Part shown: piece after piece, positions 28,307 through 36,632 of the stretch
Numbering within the stretch: position 1 is the stretch's first letter
Layout: each line of letters opens with the position of its first letter
From: an uncultured Gemmata sp.
GTDB lineage: Bacteria > Planctomycetota > Planctomycetia > Gemmatales > Gemmataceae
NCBI GenBank assembly: GCA_937924775.1
Contig: CALDUT010000008.1
Span: forward strand, 124,001-188,000
Reading direction: 5' to 3'
Length of the DNA: 64,000 nt
Notes under the pieces: model-generated
Told to the model about the DNA's origin: nothing
The model's database searches: none
Seen by the model: the letters and a program-made list of their open reading frames with translations, nothing else
Translations under genes and position numbers: made by a program

Positions 28307-28831
28307 TCAACCGAACAACAACAACACGTTCCACGGTGGAGTTTTCTCAAATTCACAACCCAACTCATAATAGTCATGATTCTTCCGGCAGTTCCGAACA
28401 ATCACCGTCACGAAGCCCACCGTATCCGGAGCATCCGCCGCCCGGACCTGCAAAGTTCCCCCGGGAGCCACCCCCAGAGGGATCGCGATTTTCAGCCCCC
28501 CAGTGGAGCGATCCAGCACATAACCATCGCAAACACCGTTACGGAAAGTACTTGAAGCAACAACCACCCGCACCGGGGCTCCCTCCCGGCGCACCGAACT
28601 GCGCCGATCTGCATACGAGGGCTCCAGAGGATCCCAATTCAGCACTTTTTCTAGCGGAATCACACTCGACGACGATTGACGCACAGGAACCGGAAAGGAC
28701 CCGCGTCGCCGCCACCATGAGCTGAAGCCAAACACGGCCACCAGAACCCCGGTGACCCCGATGCCCACCACTAAGGGCAAATTCGCCCAAAGCCAGTTTT
28801 TCACATCGTCCAATGCATCCGCGAACGCCAT
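28307..28831 (-). CDS. Membrane-anchored PilZ domain protein
   Basis: 174 residues. One N-terminal membrane segment (LPLVVGIGVTGVLVAVFGF) is followed by a basic WWRRRG, then a linker and a PilZ domain (residues about 76-174). The PilZ c-di-GMP signature is present: RSSVR for RxxxR, followed by VLDRSTGGLKIAIPLG for (D/N)xSxxG. The end NHDYYELGCEFEKTPPW is also typical. The likely role is a c-di-GMP effector at the cytoplasmic face of the inner membrane. No diguanylate cyclase or motility genes are near. Confidence 0.85.
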   Translation of the reverse strand: MAFADALDDVKNWLWANLPLVVGIGVTGVLVAVFGFSSWWRRRGSFPVPVRQSSSSVIPLEKVLNWDPLEPSYADRRSSVRREGAPVRVVVASSTFRNGVCDGYVLDRSTGGLKIAIPLGVAPGGTLQVRAADAPDTVGFVTVIVRNCRKNHDYYELGCEFEKTPPWNVLLLFG

Positions 28832-29015
28832 CGGTTCTCGCCTCTGATGCCCGATTTTCCGCCAAAGCCCGATTACTCGACTTTAGCATGCAAGCCGACC
28901 AGGGATAATTGACGGTTCCCGGAATTCAGGATGTCGAAATGTCGTCACTAAACGCGCACGCACCCGCCAGATTACGCGAATTGAGAACGTTTGGAAAATG
29001 GTGTGTCGAAATACC

Positions 29016-29067
29016 GTCACCGGAGGGACAGCCGTAGCTGCGGGTTTGCGTCGCTTCCTCCGGTGAC
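29016..29067. terminator. Large inverted repeat, possible terminator or operator
   Basis: GTCACCGGAGG (29016-29026) pairs perfectly with CCTCCGGTGAC (29057-29067) around a 30-base loop. It lies 43 bases after the stop of the proline-rich gene at 29110 (minus) and 185 bases before the PilZ gene. There is no U-tract, so an operator or mRNA stabiliser is equally possible. Confidence 0.45.
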
Positions 29068-29109
29068 AATTCTGTAGCAAAAACAGGCAGACGCCGAGGA
29101 ATCCTCCGG

Positions 29110-30294
29110 TTACGGTTTCAACTGCCCGCCGGTAGCGCTGGCATCGAGCTTGTACTTCATGCTGCCAGTGGTCAGTTCGGACTCCACCCGGCCGAGTTTA
29201 TCCTTCACCTGAACTTTCACGTCTCCCATCATTTCGACTTGTCCGGTGCCGGCGAAGAACTTCAGTTCCTCGCAAGTGCCTTCAGCCCCGAATCCGACAA
29301 AGCGAACATTGCCACGAGCGGTGATTTCAGAAGGTCCAGCGCCTTTCTCAGGCGATTTGATGTCCACTTTTTCACTAGCGACTTTGAGAATCAGGTTATC
29401 GCCGTGTTTGACTTCAAAAGTGGGTTCGCCTTCGCCCACTCGCAGGATAATGCGGAATTTCGTGCCTAGAGCGACTGGCGGCGGGGACGGAACTCCCAGC
29501 GGTGTCGTCGCAACGGGGGGCATGCCAGGCGCGGTCTCGCCGGCGTCGGGTCGCGGTGGTTGCGGTTGTTTCTCAATCGCCGGAACGGGAAGTACCGGCT
29601 CATGGGGCACCTCGGCCGATGCTCCGGCCTTCGATGAGCTCGGCCGTTCGGCCGCCGGCGTGCGCTGGGCTGGCACTGGTGGGATCAGGTCTTCCGTCGG
29701 GGCCGCTGGGGCCAACGCGGGTTTCGGCGGGGTGGGCTCGACCACCGGGGATGGCATGGCGGTGGATGGGGCCGGTTGTGGCGCGTTCACCGCGGTGGTG
29801 GTCGCTTTCGCTTCGACGGCCGAGGGAATCGGCGGAATGACCGATTCGGCAGCGTTGGCTGGGGGTGTGGGCAGCGCCGGAGCCGGCGTGGGCAGATGAG
29901 CCCCCGCGGGTTTCAATTCGTTCGCGGAAGTGGTGGGTTGGGCTGCGTTTGCCGGTTTTTCGAGAGCTGCGGGAATTTTCGGAACTTCCGGTACATCAGG
30001 CAAACGCAGAACATCAGGAGTGACCGTCGCAGACGGACCAGCCGGACCAACCGGACCAACCGGTTCTGGCACGGTTGGCACCGACGCCATCGGTCCCTCG
30101 GGGAGCGGCGGCAGCGGCAGTTCCGGCTTGCTGGGTGTACCGGCGGCGGGAACTTTGGCTTCCGCCTTCGCAAACGGGGTTTCTTCGGACCGGCCTTTGG
30201 TACGATCCAATTTGGAACATTGGCTGGCGGCAGCAGCCAGGCCACCGATGGAAATACCCAGAACCCCGGCCATTAACTTCCAGCGGGTCAACAT
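29110..30294 (-). CDS. Secreted proline-rich protein with OstA/LptC-like C-terminal domain
   Basis: 394 residues. Signal-like N-terminus (MLTRWKLMAGVLGISIGGLA), then some 240 residues of low-complexity Pro/Ala/Val linker. The C-terminal ~100 residues are repetitive beta strands: FEVKHGDNLILKVASEKVDI, SEITARGNVRFVGFGAEGTC, FFAGTGQVEMMGDVKVQVKD, LTTGSMKYKL. The G.V.F...... and GDVKV phrasing resembles OstA/LptA-LptC beta-jellyroll repeats that bind lipopolysaccharide. The resemblance is from motif phrasing only. The ATG at 30294 is chosen because it heads the signal peptide. Confidence 0.68.
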   Translation of the reverse strand: MLTRWKLMAGVLGISIGGLAAAASQCSKLDRTKGRSEETPFAKAEAKVPAAGTPSKPELPLPPLPEGPMASVPTVPEPVGPVGPAGPSATVTPDVLRLPDVPEVPKIPAALEKPANAAQPTTSANELKPAGAHLPTPAPALPTPPANAAESVIPPIPSAVEAKATTTAVNAPQPAPSTAMPSPVVEPTPPKPALAPAAPTEDLIPPVPAQRTPAAERPSSSKAGASAEVPHEPVLPVPAIEKQPQPPRPDAGETAPGMPPVATTPLGVPSPPPVALGTKFRIILRVGEGEPTFEVKHGDNLILKVASEKVDIKSPEKGAGPSEITARGNVRFVGFGAEGTCEELKFFAGTGQVEMMGDVKVQVKDKLGRVESELTTGSMKYKLDASATGGQLKP

Positions 30295-30642
30295 AGGGGG
30301 AATTCTCCTCGCAACGGCGCGGCCACCGGGGGAAAACCGCGAATATCCGCATCCGCGGGGTCGCCAGCGGCCCAATCAACCGCCGGGTTCATACCGCGAC
30401 GGGCTTACCGTGTCTGCGCCACTTTCCCGGGTTGGGGCAGGACGCAGAACGGTCACAAGGGGGTAACTAGTGCGTACCGGCTTTTTCGTTGAAAAATAGC
30501 TTCCCCTGTTCGGCTTTCCAGCTCGTGCGCGCGTGTGGAGCCGCCAAACTACCATTTCCGGGGTTCTGGGGCTTCCGCAGGGGTTTCGGACAAGTACACT
30601 GTCCCCGGTTCTCCTTTCCCCCGTGTGAAAGGGTTGGTTCCC
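30295..30642. other. Divergent intergenic region
   Basis: About 350 bases between the divergent OstA-like and dehydrogenase genes. No gene, RNA or strong repeat is recognised; it presumably holds both promoters. Confidence 0.5.
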
Positions 30643-31635
30643 ATGGCGCGTCCAAGAGTGTTTGTCAGTCGCCGCATACCAGAAGTCGGTTTACAAGCGA
30701 TCGCCGCAGAATGCGATGTTGAGGTGTGGCCGGAGCCACTGCCCCCACCGGCCGACGAGCTGCTTCGGCGTGTTCGCGATTGCGATGGGTTGGTATCGCT
30801 CCTGACCGACCGCATCGACGGCCCTCTGCTGGATGCCGCGCCCAAGTTGAAAGTGGTGAGCAACTACGCGGTGGGGTTCAACAATGTGGACGTGGCCGCC
30901 TGCACCCAACGCGGGGTCTGCGTGGGCAATACCCCGGGCGTCTTGACCGATGCCACGGCCGATCTGGCCGTCACACTGCTTCTGGCCGCAGCTCGGCGGA
31001 TCGGCGAGGCGCAAGCCGATGCCAAAAACGGTTTATGGCGAACGTGGGAGCCACTGGGTTGGCTGGGTCAGGATTTGGTCGGGCGCACCGTGGGCATCGT
31101 GGGGATGGGGCGGATCGGCTTCGCCACCGCCAAACGGCTGCACCACGGCTGGGGTATGAAAGTGCTTTACACGGATCAAGTGCCCAACCCCCTGGCGGAG
31201 AAAGAACTGGCCGCGCAGCGGGTGGCATTCGACGAACTTCTTGCGCAAAGCGACTTTGTGTCCGCTCACGTAGACCTCAACCCCACTACCCGTGGCATGT
31301 TCGGAGCCGCCCAGTTCCAGAAAATGAAGAAAACCGCCGTCTTCATCAACACGGCGCGGGGGCCCCTGGTCGACCAGAGCGCGCTGGCCCACGCTCTGCG
31401 AAGCGGCACGATCTTCGCCGCGGGGCTAGATGTTACCGAGCCAGAGCCGCTGCCCCCGGATCACGAGCTATACCAATTGCCGAATTGCCTCATCGTTCCC
31501 CATATCGCCAGTGCCACCGTCGAAACTCGCAACGCCATGGCCCGGCTCTGTGCCAACAACCTCCTGGCGGGCCTCCGTGGCGAACCGCTGCCCCACTGGG
31601 TCAATCCCGAAGTGGCCGATAAGCGACGGAAGTAG
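30643..31635 (+). CDS. D-2-hydroxyacid dehydrogenase (glyoxylate/hydroxypyruvate reductase type)
   Basis: 330 residues. NAD(P)-dependent reduction of 2-oxoacids such as glyoxylate or hydroxypyruvate. The Rossmann motif is GIVGMGRIGFATAKRL. The catalytic Arg lies in NTARGPLVDQSALAHALRSG, the Glu in AGLDVTEPEPLPPDH and the His in VPHIASATVETRNAMA. The substrate loop VVSNYAVGFNNVDVAACTQR is typical of the GyaR/GRHPR group. The ATG at 30643 gives the family start MARPRVFVSRRIPEVGL. Part of an overlapping in-frame extension upstream is noncoding. It is a single gene on its strand. Confidence 0.92.
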   Translation: MARPRVFVSRRIPEVGLQAIAAECDVEVWPEPLPPPADELLRRVRDCDGLVSLLTDRIDGPLLDAAPKLKVVSNYAVGFNNVDVAACTQRGVCVGNTPGVLTDATADLAVTLLLAAARRIGEAQADAKNGLWRTWEPLGWLGQDLVGRTVGIVGMGRIGFATAKRLHHGWGMKVLYTDQVPNPLAEKELAAQRVAFDELLAQSDFVSAHVDLNPTTRGMFGAAQFQKMKKTAVFINTARGPLVDQSALAHALRSGTIFAAGLDVTEPEPLPPDHELYQLPNCLIVPHIASATVETRNAMARLCANNLLAGLRGEPLPHWVNPEVADKRRK

Positions 31636-32070
31636 TTGCGTGATAATAACTTAAGTCGCAGAACCTGGCCCAGCCCCCCGCCGCGAATCCGCGTCCACGC
31701 GGCGGGCCAACCGCCCGGGGGCGACGGGGACGAGGGTCGCCGCGGAGACCCGGGGGCCGGGGCTTGACCGCGACCGAGCGTGAACTTTCCTCGGATGGCG
31801 GCGGGTGGTCCGGGTCCGGACATTACGAACTTCTGAATCAACCGTCCACTCCCCCCGGATTTCCTTGAGCTATCGTTTGACCTTTCGGAACAGGACGATC
31901 CTTTCTTCAGCGACGGTGTTGTTCCCGGTGGGGTCATAGCACTGCCGTTCGGTCCGTAGTGCCTGTATCGCGCCATCGGGGAAATCTTCACCGGTTTTTG
32001 CCGCGCCGACACTCAGTTCCCGCCGAAATCGCGGCGATGATTGCACTAACCAACGCCGGAAGTGAAACCC
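31636..32070. other. Intergenic region with very GC-rich block and possible gene remnant
   Basis: 435 bases. 31668-31770 is markedly more GC-rich than its surroundings and has hairpin-forming C and G runs. On the minus strand, 31870-32060 stays open and reads like a real C-terminus (GAAKTGEDFPDGAIQALRTE, then NTVAEERIVLFRKVKR, stop at 31870). Upstream of it the frame runs antisense to the following gene. This could be the 3' fragment of a lost gene. I do not recognise the family. Confidence 0.35.
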
Positions 32071-32754
32071 ATGACCTCGCTTGTTGTGGCCACCGTTTGG
32101 CTGGCAACGGTGGCGGACCATCCCCCCCCATGCCCCTTCCAACCGCCTACAACACGGTATTTCTTCATTCTCTTCGGCGGCCAGTCGATCCCGTTTATTC
32201 CCCGCACGGCACATACCTTCGCTATCTTTGTGAAAGTCACCACCGCCAACCCAGGTCCGCCCACGGTTGAATCGGTGACGATCAGTTGGCTTCCTGTCGA
32301 TGGAAAAGTCCACCCGTGGCGGTTGCGCACGGTCGAAGGGAAGAACTTCAGCTTGGAAGAGACGTTGGCCATCGCCGCTCGTGATCATCTCCGCCTCTCC
32401 ATGTGGGGGCCGTTTGAGATCGATGCCGACCGGTACACTTTGGCGGTGGCGCAAGCCCGCCTGCTGGCAACCGGGGCGGTGCGTTATCGCGTTCTCGACT
32501 CGTTTGGCCGCAATCGCTCTGTGGCCCACTGTGTTCATGCTGTCACCTACGCCGACCCGCAGTTACAATGGCTTCGGCAGCCCGTGTTGCGTGTGGGCGA
32601 ACCGGGAACCAGCAAACTGGCCGTCAAATATGCCGAAAGCGGAGCCTTCCTCAGTACCGAAAGGCATGATTGGCTTCTGCCACTTCTGGGATTGGACAAA
32701 CAGCCGATCGTTCGCCGAGAATTGGGAGAATACGTTCCGCGGCAATGGCGCTGA
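32071..32754 (+). CDS. Hypothetical exported protein
   Basis: 227 residues. The N-terminus MTSLVVATVWLATVADHPPP is a weak signal peptide. The body has an Ig-like or beta-rich look (HTFAIFVKVTTANPGPPTVE, VTISWLPVDGKVHPWRLRTV) and an alpha-rich middle (LEETLAIAARDHLRLSMWGP). The end RHDWLLPLLGLDKQPIVRRE is distinctive, but I cannot name the family. The ATG at 32071 follows GGAAG; a GTG at 32062 is in frame. It precedes rdgB by 28 bases, so the two are probably co-transcribed. Confidence 0.7.
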   Translation: MTSLVVATVWLATVADHPPPCPFQPPTTRYFFILFGGQSIPFIPRTAHTFAIFVKVTTANPGPPTVESVTISWLPVDGKVHPWRLRTVEGKNFSLEETLAIAARDHLRLSMWGPFEIDADRYTLAVAQARLLATGAVRYRVLDSFGRNRSVAHCVHAVTYADPQLQWLRQPVLRVGEPGTSKLAVKYAESGAFLSTERHDWLLPLLGLDKQPIVRRELGEYVPRQWR

Positions 32755-32782
32755 CACTTTGCCAAACGAGGACGCACACGGC

Positions 32783-33388
32783 ATGAAACAGATTGTTCTG
32801 GGAAGCCGTAACCCCAAGAAACTCAAGGAGATGATCGCCCTTCTCGGCGATCTGCCGGTGGAATTTACGGACCTGTCACCTTATCCCGAAGCTCCCGAGG
32901 TTGAGGAAACCGCGGATTCCTTCCTCGGCAATGCCACACGGAAAGCGACCCAACTGGCGACAGCTCTGCAAACCTGGGTGATCGGCGAAGATAGCGGGCT
33001 GTGCGTCCCTGCACTGGGCGGTGCCCCGGGCATCTACTCGGCCCGTTACGCTGGGATTCATGGCAACGATGAAGCGAACAACGACAAACTCTTACGTGAA
33101 ATGGCCCATCTGACCGGTGAGCAACGGGCGGCTTTCTATGTGAGCGTCGCGGTTCTGGCCAACCCCCGTGGTGACGTGGTGGCCACGGTCGAAGGCCGCT
33201 GCCAGGGGCTGATCGCTACCGAACGCCGAGGAACCGGTGGGTTTGGCTACGACCCGCTCTTCATTGTTCCCGCTTACGGTCAAACCTTCGGCGAACTGCC
33301 CCCCGCCGTGAAGCAACAGCTCAGTCACCGGGCCGAAGCGGTAAAACAGTTGCGACCGATCCTCGAACGGCTTTTGTCCAAAAATTGA
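32783..33388 (+). CDS. rdgB: dITP/XTP pyrophosphatase (Ham1)
   Basis: Cleans the nucleotide pool by hydrolysing dITP, ITP and XTP to monophosphates. 201 residues. Motifs: VLGSRNPKKLKEM at the start, GEDSGLCVPALGGAPGIYSA, TGGFGYDPLFIVPAYGQTFG and the SHRAEAVKQL end. The catalytic acid pair is in the EDSG loop and the purine pocket in the FGYDP and SHR loops. The ATG at 32783 is chosen by fit to the family; in-frame sequence upstream belongs to another frame of the preceding gene. Confidence 0.95.
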   Translation: MKQIVLGSRNPKKLKEMIALLGDLPVEFTDLSPYPEAPEVEETADSFLGNATRKATQLATALQTWVIGEDSGLCVPALGGAPGIYSARYAGIHGNDEANNDKLLREMAHLTGEQRAAFYVSVAVLANPRGDVVATVEGRCQGLIATERRGTGGFGYDPLFIVPAYGQTFGELPPAVKQQLSHRAEAVKQLRPILERLLSKN

Positions 33389-33439
33389 ACAGATCAATTT
33401 CTGGACAGCTTTCTTTTGGGGACATTTTCGGCGATTTCC

Positions 33440-33844
33440 ATGATGCACTTTCCCCGTGGGGTTTTGATCGTCTGCTCTGGGGCCTTTGTGGTTTTTGGGG
33501 GGTGGGGCGCGGTGGCCCCAGAGTCGATGCTGGGGCTGGTCGATGTCGCCGCGACCACCGCGACCGCCCGGGCCGATGTCCGGGCGCAATATGGCGGCTT
33601 CACCTTGGGTCTGGGGGTGTTTTTGTTCGTGTGTGTGCGGCGGCGGGAATGGACCGCACCTGGGCTTCTGGCCAGCGGCTGCGCGCTCAGCGGCTTCGCG
33701 TTGGCCCGGCTGTGGGTGATTCTCACCGACGAACCGGTGGCACCGGTGATCTACGCACTGACGATTTCCGAAGCCTGTGGAGCGGTTTTGTCGTGGATTG
33801 CCTGGAGCCTCCAGCTCCAGCCGCTATCCGCTCATTCGGAGTAA
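33440..33844 (+). CDS. Small four-helix membrane protein (DUF4345-like)
   Basis: 134 residues, four predicted membrane segments: VLIVCSGAFVVFGGWGAVAP, GFTLGLGVFLFVCVRRR, LLASGCALSGFALARLWVIL and IYALTISEACGAVLSWIAWS. The pattern, with RADVRAQYGGFTLGLGVFLF after the first segment, resembles DUF4345 membrane proteins. The start is uncertain: the ATG at 33440 is chosen, but the frame opens with a TTG at 33416. It lies 51 bases after rdgB. Function unknown. Confidence 0.65.
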   Translation: MMHFPRGVLIVCSGAFVVFGGWGAVAPESMLGLVDVAATTATARADVRAQYGGFTLGLGVFLFVCVRRREWTAPGLLASGCALSGFALARLWVILTDEPVAPVIYALTISEACGAVLSWIAWSLQLQPLSAHSE

Positions 33845-33899
33845 TGGTGGTGTCATTTTGTCAGGTATCGCGTGGTGCATCGAACGATGAGGTGAACGC

Positions 33900-34862
33900 G
33901 TGAACCTTCGCGAACTCCACGCTGACATTGCCGCGTTCCGGCATTACCTTCAGGCCGAACGCGGTATGTCCGACAACACCGTGCAAGCCTATGGTCGCGA
34001 TTTGGACCGCTTTGCCCGCTGGGCCGCTTTGGCTCGTTTCACCGACTATTCCCACCCCACGCTCCAAGAGCTCGCCCGCTACATCGGCTTTTTGCACGAC
34101 GAACAACTTTCGCCGCCCAGTATTGCCCGGCATTTGGTCTCGCTGAAAATGTTCTACCGCTTCTTGCGGATGGAAGAACGGGCCGATGCCGCGGCCATTG
34201 ATTTGCTCGGTTCTCCCAAGTTGTGGGAGCGCATTCCCGAGGTTCTGCCGCCGCAAGCCGTGGAAACTCTCATCCACGCCCCACAACCGGGCGACCGTTT
34301 CTTCCTGCGCGACCGAGCCATACTCGAAACCCTCTACGCCACTGGTTGCCGGGCTTCGGAAGTCGTGAATTTGAAGTTGAACGATCTGTATTTGGACGCA
34401 GGCTTCTGTAAATGCTTCGGCAAAGGTAGCAAGCAACGGGTCGTTCCCTTGGGGAAACCCGCCATTCAAGCCCTGCGCGCCTATCTGAGCGGCGGCAGTT
34501 CGGACCACCGCGGACGACCGACGACCAGCTGTGAGTTCGTTTTTGTCAGCAAAACCGGTCGCCCGCTGACGCGGATTCACCTCTGGGCTTTGGTGAAAAA
34601 GTACTGCCAGCGGGCCGGTTTGCCGCGGACCGTCAGCCCGCACACCCTCCGGCACAGCTTCGCCACCCATCTTCTGGCCGGTGGGGCCGATTTACGCAGT
34701 GTGCAAGAGATGTTGGGGCATGCCTCCATCCAAACCACGCAAATCTACACCCATGTGGACCGTGACCGGCTCAAAGCACTGCACCGGCAATTTCACCCCA
34801 AAGGTCAACCCTCCCCGCCCGCAACTGCGGACCCGACGCCCACCGACGACAACCCCCGCTGA
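33900..34862 (+). CDS. xerD: Site-specific tyrosine recombinase XerD
   Basis: 320 residues. It resolves chromosome dimers at dif, usually together with XerC. The N-terminal SAM-like core-binding domain includes FRHYLQAERGMSDNTVQAYG. The catalytic domain has Arg in GCRASEVVNLKLND, Lys in GKGSKQRVVPLG, HxxR in SPHTLRHSFATHLLAGGADL, His in MLGHASIQTTQIYTHV and the nucleophile Tyr in QIY. The C-terminal LKALHRQFHPKG is XerD-like rather than XerC-like. The start codon is GTG at 33900. There is no phage, integron or attachment-site context, so it is the housekeeping enzyme. Confidence 0.9.
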   Translation: MNLRELHADIAAFRHYLQAERGMSDNTVQAYGRDLDRFARWAALARFTDYSHPTLQELARYIGFLHDEQLSPPSIARHLVSLKMFYRFLRMEERADAAAIDLLGSPKLWERIPEVLPPQAVETLIHAPQPGDRFFLRDRAILETLYATGCRASEVVNLKLNDLYLDAGFCKCFGKGSKQRVVPLGKPAIQALRAYLSGGSSDHRGRPTTSCEFVFVSKTGRPLTRIHLWALVKKYCQRAGLPRTVSPHTLRHSFATHLLAGGADLRSVQEMLGHASIQTTQIYTHVDRDRLKALHRQFHPKGQPSPPATADPTPTDDNPR

Positions 34863-34999
34863 TGGTTGGCTGGTTCCCCAGCATCCACGCCAAGGATTGT
34901 TGGAATTTTTGCATCCGTTATAAAATTGGAACCGTTGGCCAGCGAATCAGCCTCTGACGGCGTTTCACATGCGATCCCAACTTGAGGTGAGGGGAAACC

Positions 35000-35458
35000 A
35001 TGTCCACACCGGTACCCGACCTTCCGCCGATGAAAGAGTACAAATCCGAACAGTATGAATTCAACGATGAGCAAAACCGCGAGTTTTCCGCACTGGCCGA
35101 TTCCATGCGGGTCACCGCGGGTCTGTTACAGTTGGTGGGTCTGGCGTTTGTGGTTCTTACGGCGATGAGTACCATTCACGCCGTCAACGAGGGCGAAACC
35201 GGCATCGGCCACTACGGCACCGCGATTGGTTTGGGGGCTGCGGCGCTGTTGTGCCTGTGTATCGGCTTTTGGACCGGGGGGGCCGCGGATTCCTTCCGCA
35301 AAATCGCCGAAACGAAAAATGAGGATATCTGGCATCTGATGAATGCCGTGGGCTCGCTACGCTCGATGTATGGGCTCATGCGAACGATTATTTTCGGTAG
35401 CCTAGTCCTTGCGGTCGTCGGTTTGGGATTGGTGGCCTTCGCCGCGATGGGCAAGTGA
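35000..35458 (+). CDS. Small membrane protein, unknown
   Basis: 152 residues. A soluble N-terminus (PPMKEYKSEQYEFNDEQNRE) is followed by three membrane segments (ITAGL/LQLVGLAFVVLTAMS region, AIGLGAAALLCLCIGFWTGG and IIFGSLVLAVVGLGLVAFAA). No known motif. The ATG at 35000 follows GAGGTGAGGGG. Convergent with mqnC, with a shared terminator hairpin between them. Confidence 0.72.
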   Translation: MSTPVPDLPPMKEYKSEQYEFNDEQNREFSALADSMRVTAGLLQLVGLAFVVLTAMSTIHAVNEGETGIGHYGTAIGLGAAALLCLCIGFWTGGAADSFRKIAETKNEDIWHLMNAVGSLRSMYGLMRTIIFGSLVLAVVGLGLVAFAAMGK

Positions 35459-35488
35459 AGGCGTTTTTCCGCCAACGCCTCACTTTTT
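35459..35488. terminator. Bidirectional intrinsic terminator
   Basis: AGGCGTT (35459-35465) pairs with AACGCCT (35474-35480), a perfect 7-bp stem, followed by CACTTTTT on the plus strand. It sits in the 40-base gap between the stops of two convergent genes. Confidence 0.6.
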
Positions 35489-35498
35489 CACGGCTGGC

Positions 35499-36632
35499 TC
35501 AATTGAGTACGGGCAACGCGGTGTGAGGGGGCCGCTCCTGGGTCGCCGGGAGGGGCTGGGGTGCCCGTTCTTCGATCAATTCATAGAAGACGTTGCGTTG
35601 GCGAGGTTCCCAGCCCGCTTCGCGGATACTCCGTTTGATCTCTTCCAGCGTCAGGTAGTGAACGGTGCCAGCACTGGCGACCACGTTTTCCTCAATCATC
35701 AGCGATCCCATGTCGTTGGCCCCGAAAAAGAGGGCAATCTGCCCGATTTTGCCCCCCTGCGTCACCCACGACGATTGAATGTTGGGGATGTTGTCGAGGT
35801 ACAAGCGGGCAATCGCCTGGGTGCGGAGGTACTCGAACGCCCCCACTTCGGGAAAATCGGCCATTTTGTGACCTGGTTGCATGGTCCAGCAGATGAAAGC
35901 GGTGAAGCCACCGGTTTCGTCTTGCAGCTCGCGGAGACGGGTGAGGTGTTCGACGCGGTCGGCATCGGTTTCGATGTGGCCGAACATCATCGTGCAGGTG
36001 CCTTTGCCGCCGAGTTGGTGCCACACCCGGCACACTTCCAACCACTCATCGGCCAAAGCCTTGCCTTTCGTCAGTTCTTGGCGGACCCGGTCGACGAGAA
36101 TCTCCCCCCCGCCGCCGGGCAGCGAGCCCAGACCGGCGTCTTTGAGCCGCTGCAGTACCTCTTTGAGAGGAATTTTGTTGATTTTGTGGAAATGCCAGAT
36201 TTCCGGGGGGCTGAAGGCGTGCAAATTCACTTGTGGGAAGCGGTTACGCAGATCGCGCAGTAACTGTTCGTACCATTCGAGTTTGAGCGAAGGGTGCATG
36301 CCGCCTTGGAGGAGAATTTGATCCCCGCCCAGAGCGATCGTTTCTTCCACCTTCGTGTACAGTTCCTCCCGGGGCAGGACGTAGGCGTCGTCGTCATGCG
36401 ATTTGCGATAGAAAGCGCAGAAATCGCAGACGGCAGCGCAAATGTTGGTATAGTTAATGTTCCGGTCGATGTTGTAGGTCCGATACGGTTCAGGGTGTAG
36501 CCGCAGAGTGACCGCGTGGGCCGCCCGGCCCAGTTTCAAAAGGTCGCGGCAGGCGAATAGTTGCCGGCATTCGTCGGGGGTGAGGCGGACACCGTCAGTG
36601 GCTTTCGCGAGAATACGGTCGATCGTGGTCAT
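35499..36632 (-). CDS. mqnC: Cyclic dehypoxanthine futalosine synthase (radical SAM)
   Basis: 377 residues. Cyclises dehypoxanthine futalosine in the futalosine route to menaquinone. The radical SAM cluster motif CxxxCxxC is Cys65, Cys69, Cys72 in NYTNICAAVCDFCAFYR-like context (RNINYTNICAAVCDFCAFYR), with GGGEILVDRVRQELTKGKAL and ATMMFGHIET-type downstream blocks (GKGTCTMMFGHIETDADRVE). Length and motif wording match MqnC rather than the related MqnE. It overlaps mqnA by 4 bases (ATGA), so the two are translationally coupled. MqnE and MqnB are not in the window. Confidence 0.93.
   Translation of the reverse strand: MTTIDRILAKATDGVRLTPDECRQLFACRDLLKLGRAAHAVTLRLHPEPYRTYNIDRNINYTNICAAVCDFCAFYRKSHDDDAYVLPREELYTKVEETIALGGDQILLQGGMHPSLKLEWYEQLLRDLRNRFPQVNLHAFSPPEIWHFHKINKIPLKEVLQRLKDAGLGSLPGGGGEILVDRVRQELTKGKALADEWLEVCRVWHQLGGKGTCTMMFGHIETDADRVEHLTRLRELQDETGGFTAFICWTMQPGHKMADFPEVGAFEYLRTQAIARLYLDNIPNIQSSWVTQGGKIGQIALFFGANDMGSLMIEENVVASAGTVHYLTLEEIKRSIREAGWEPRQRNVFYELIEERAPQPLPATQERPPHTALPVLN

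Noticed and set aside
31870-32538. Minus-strand 222-codon frame
   Set aside because: Most of it is antisense to the exported-protein gene at 32071. Only the last ~60 codons might be a gene remnant, and these are noted with the intergenic region.
33900-34862. Integrase of a mobile element
   Set aside because: The tyrosine recombinase is XerD-like in its C-terminus, and there are no att repeats, phage genes or cargo around it.
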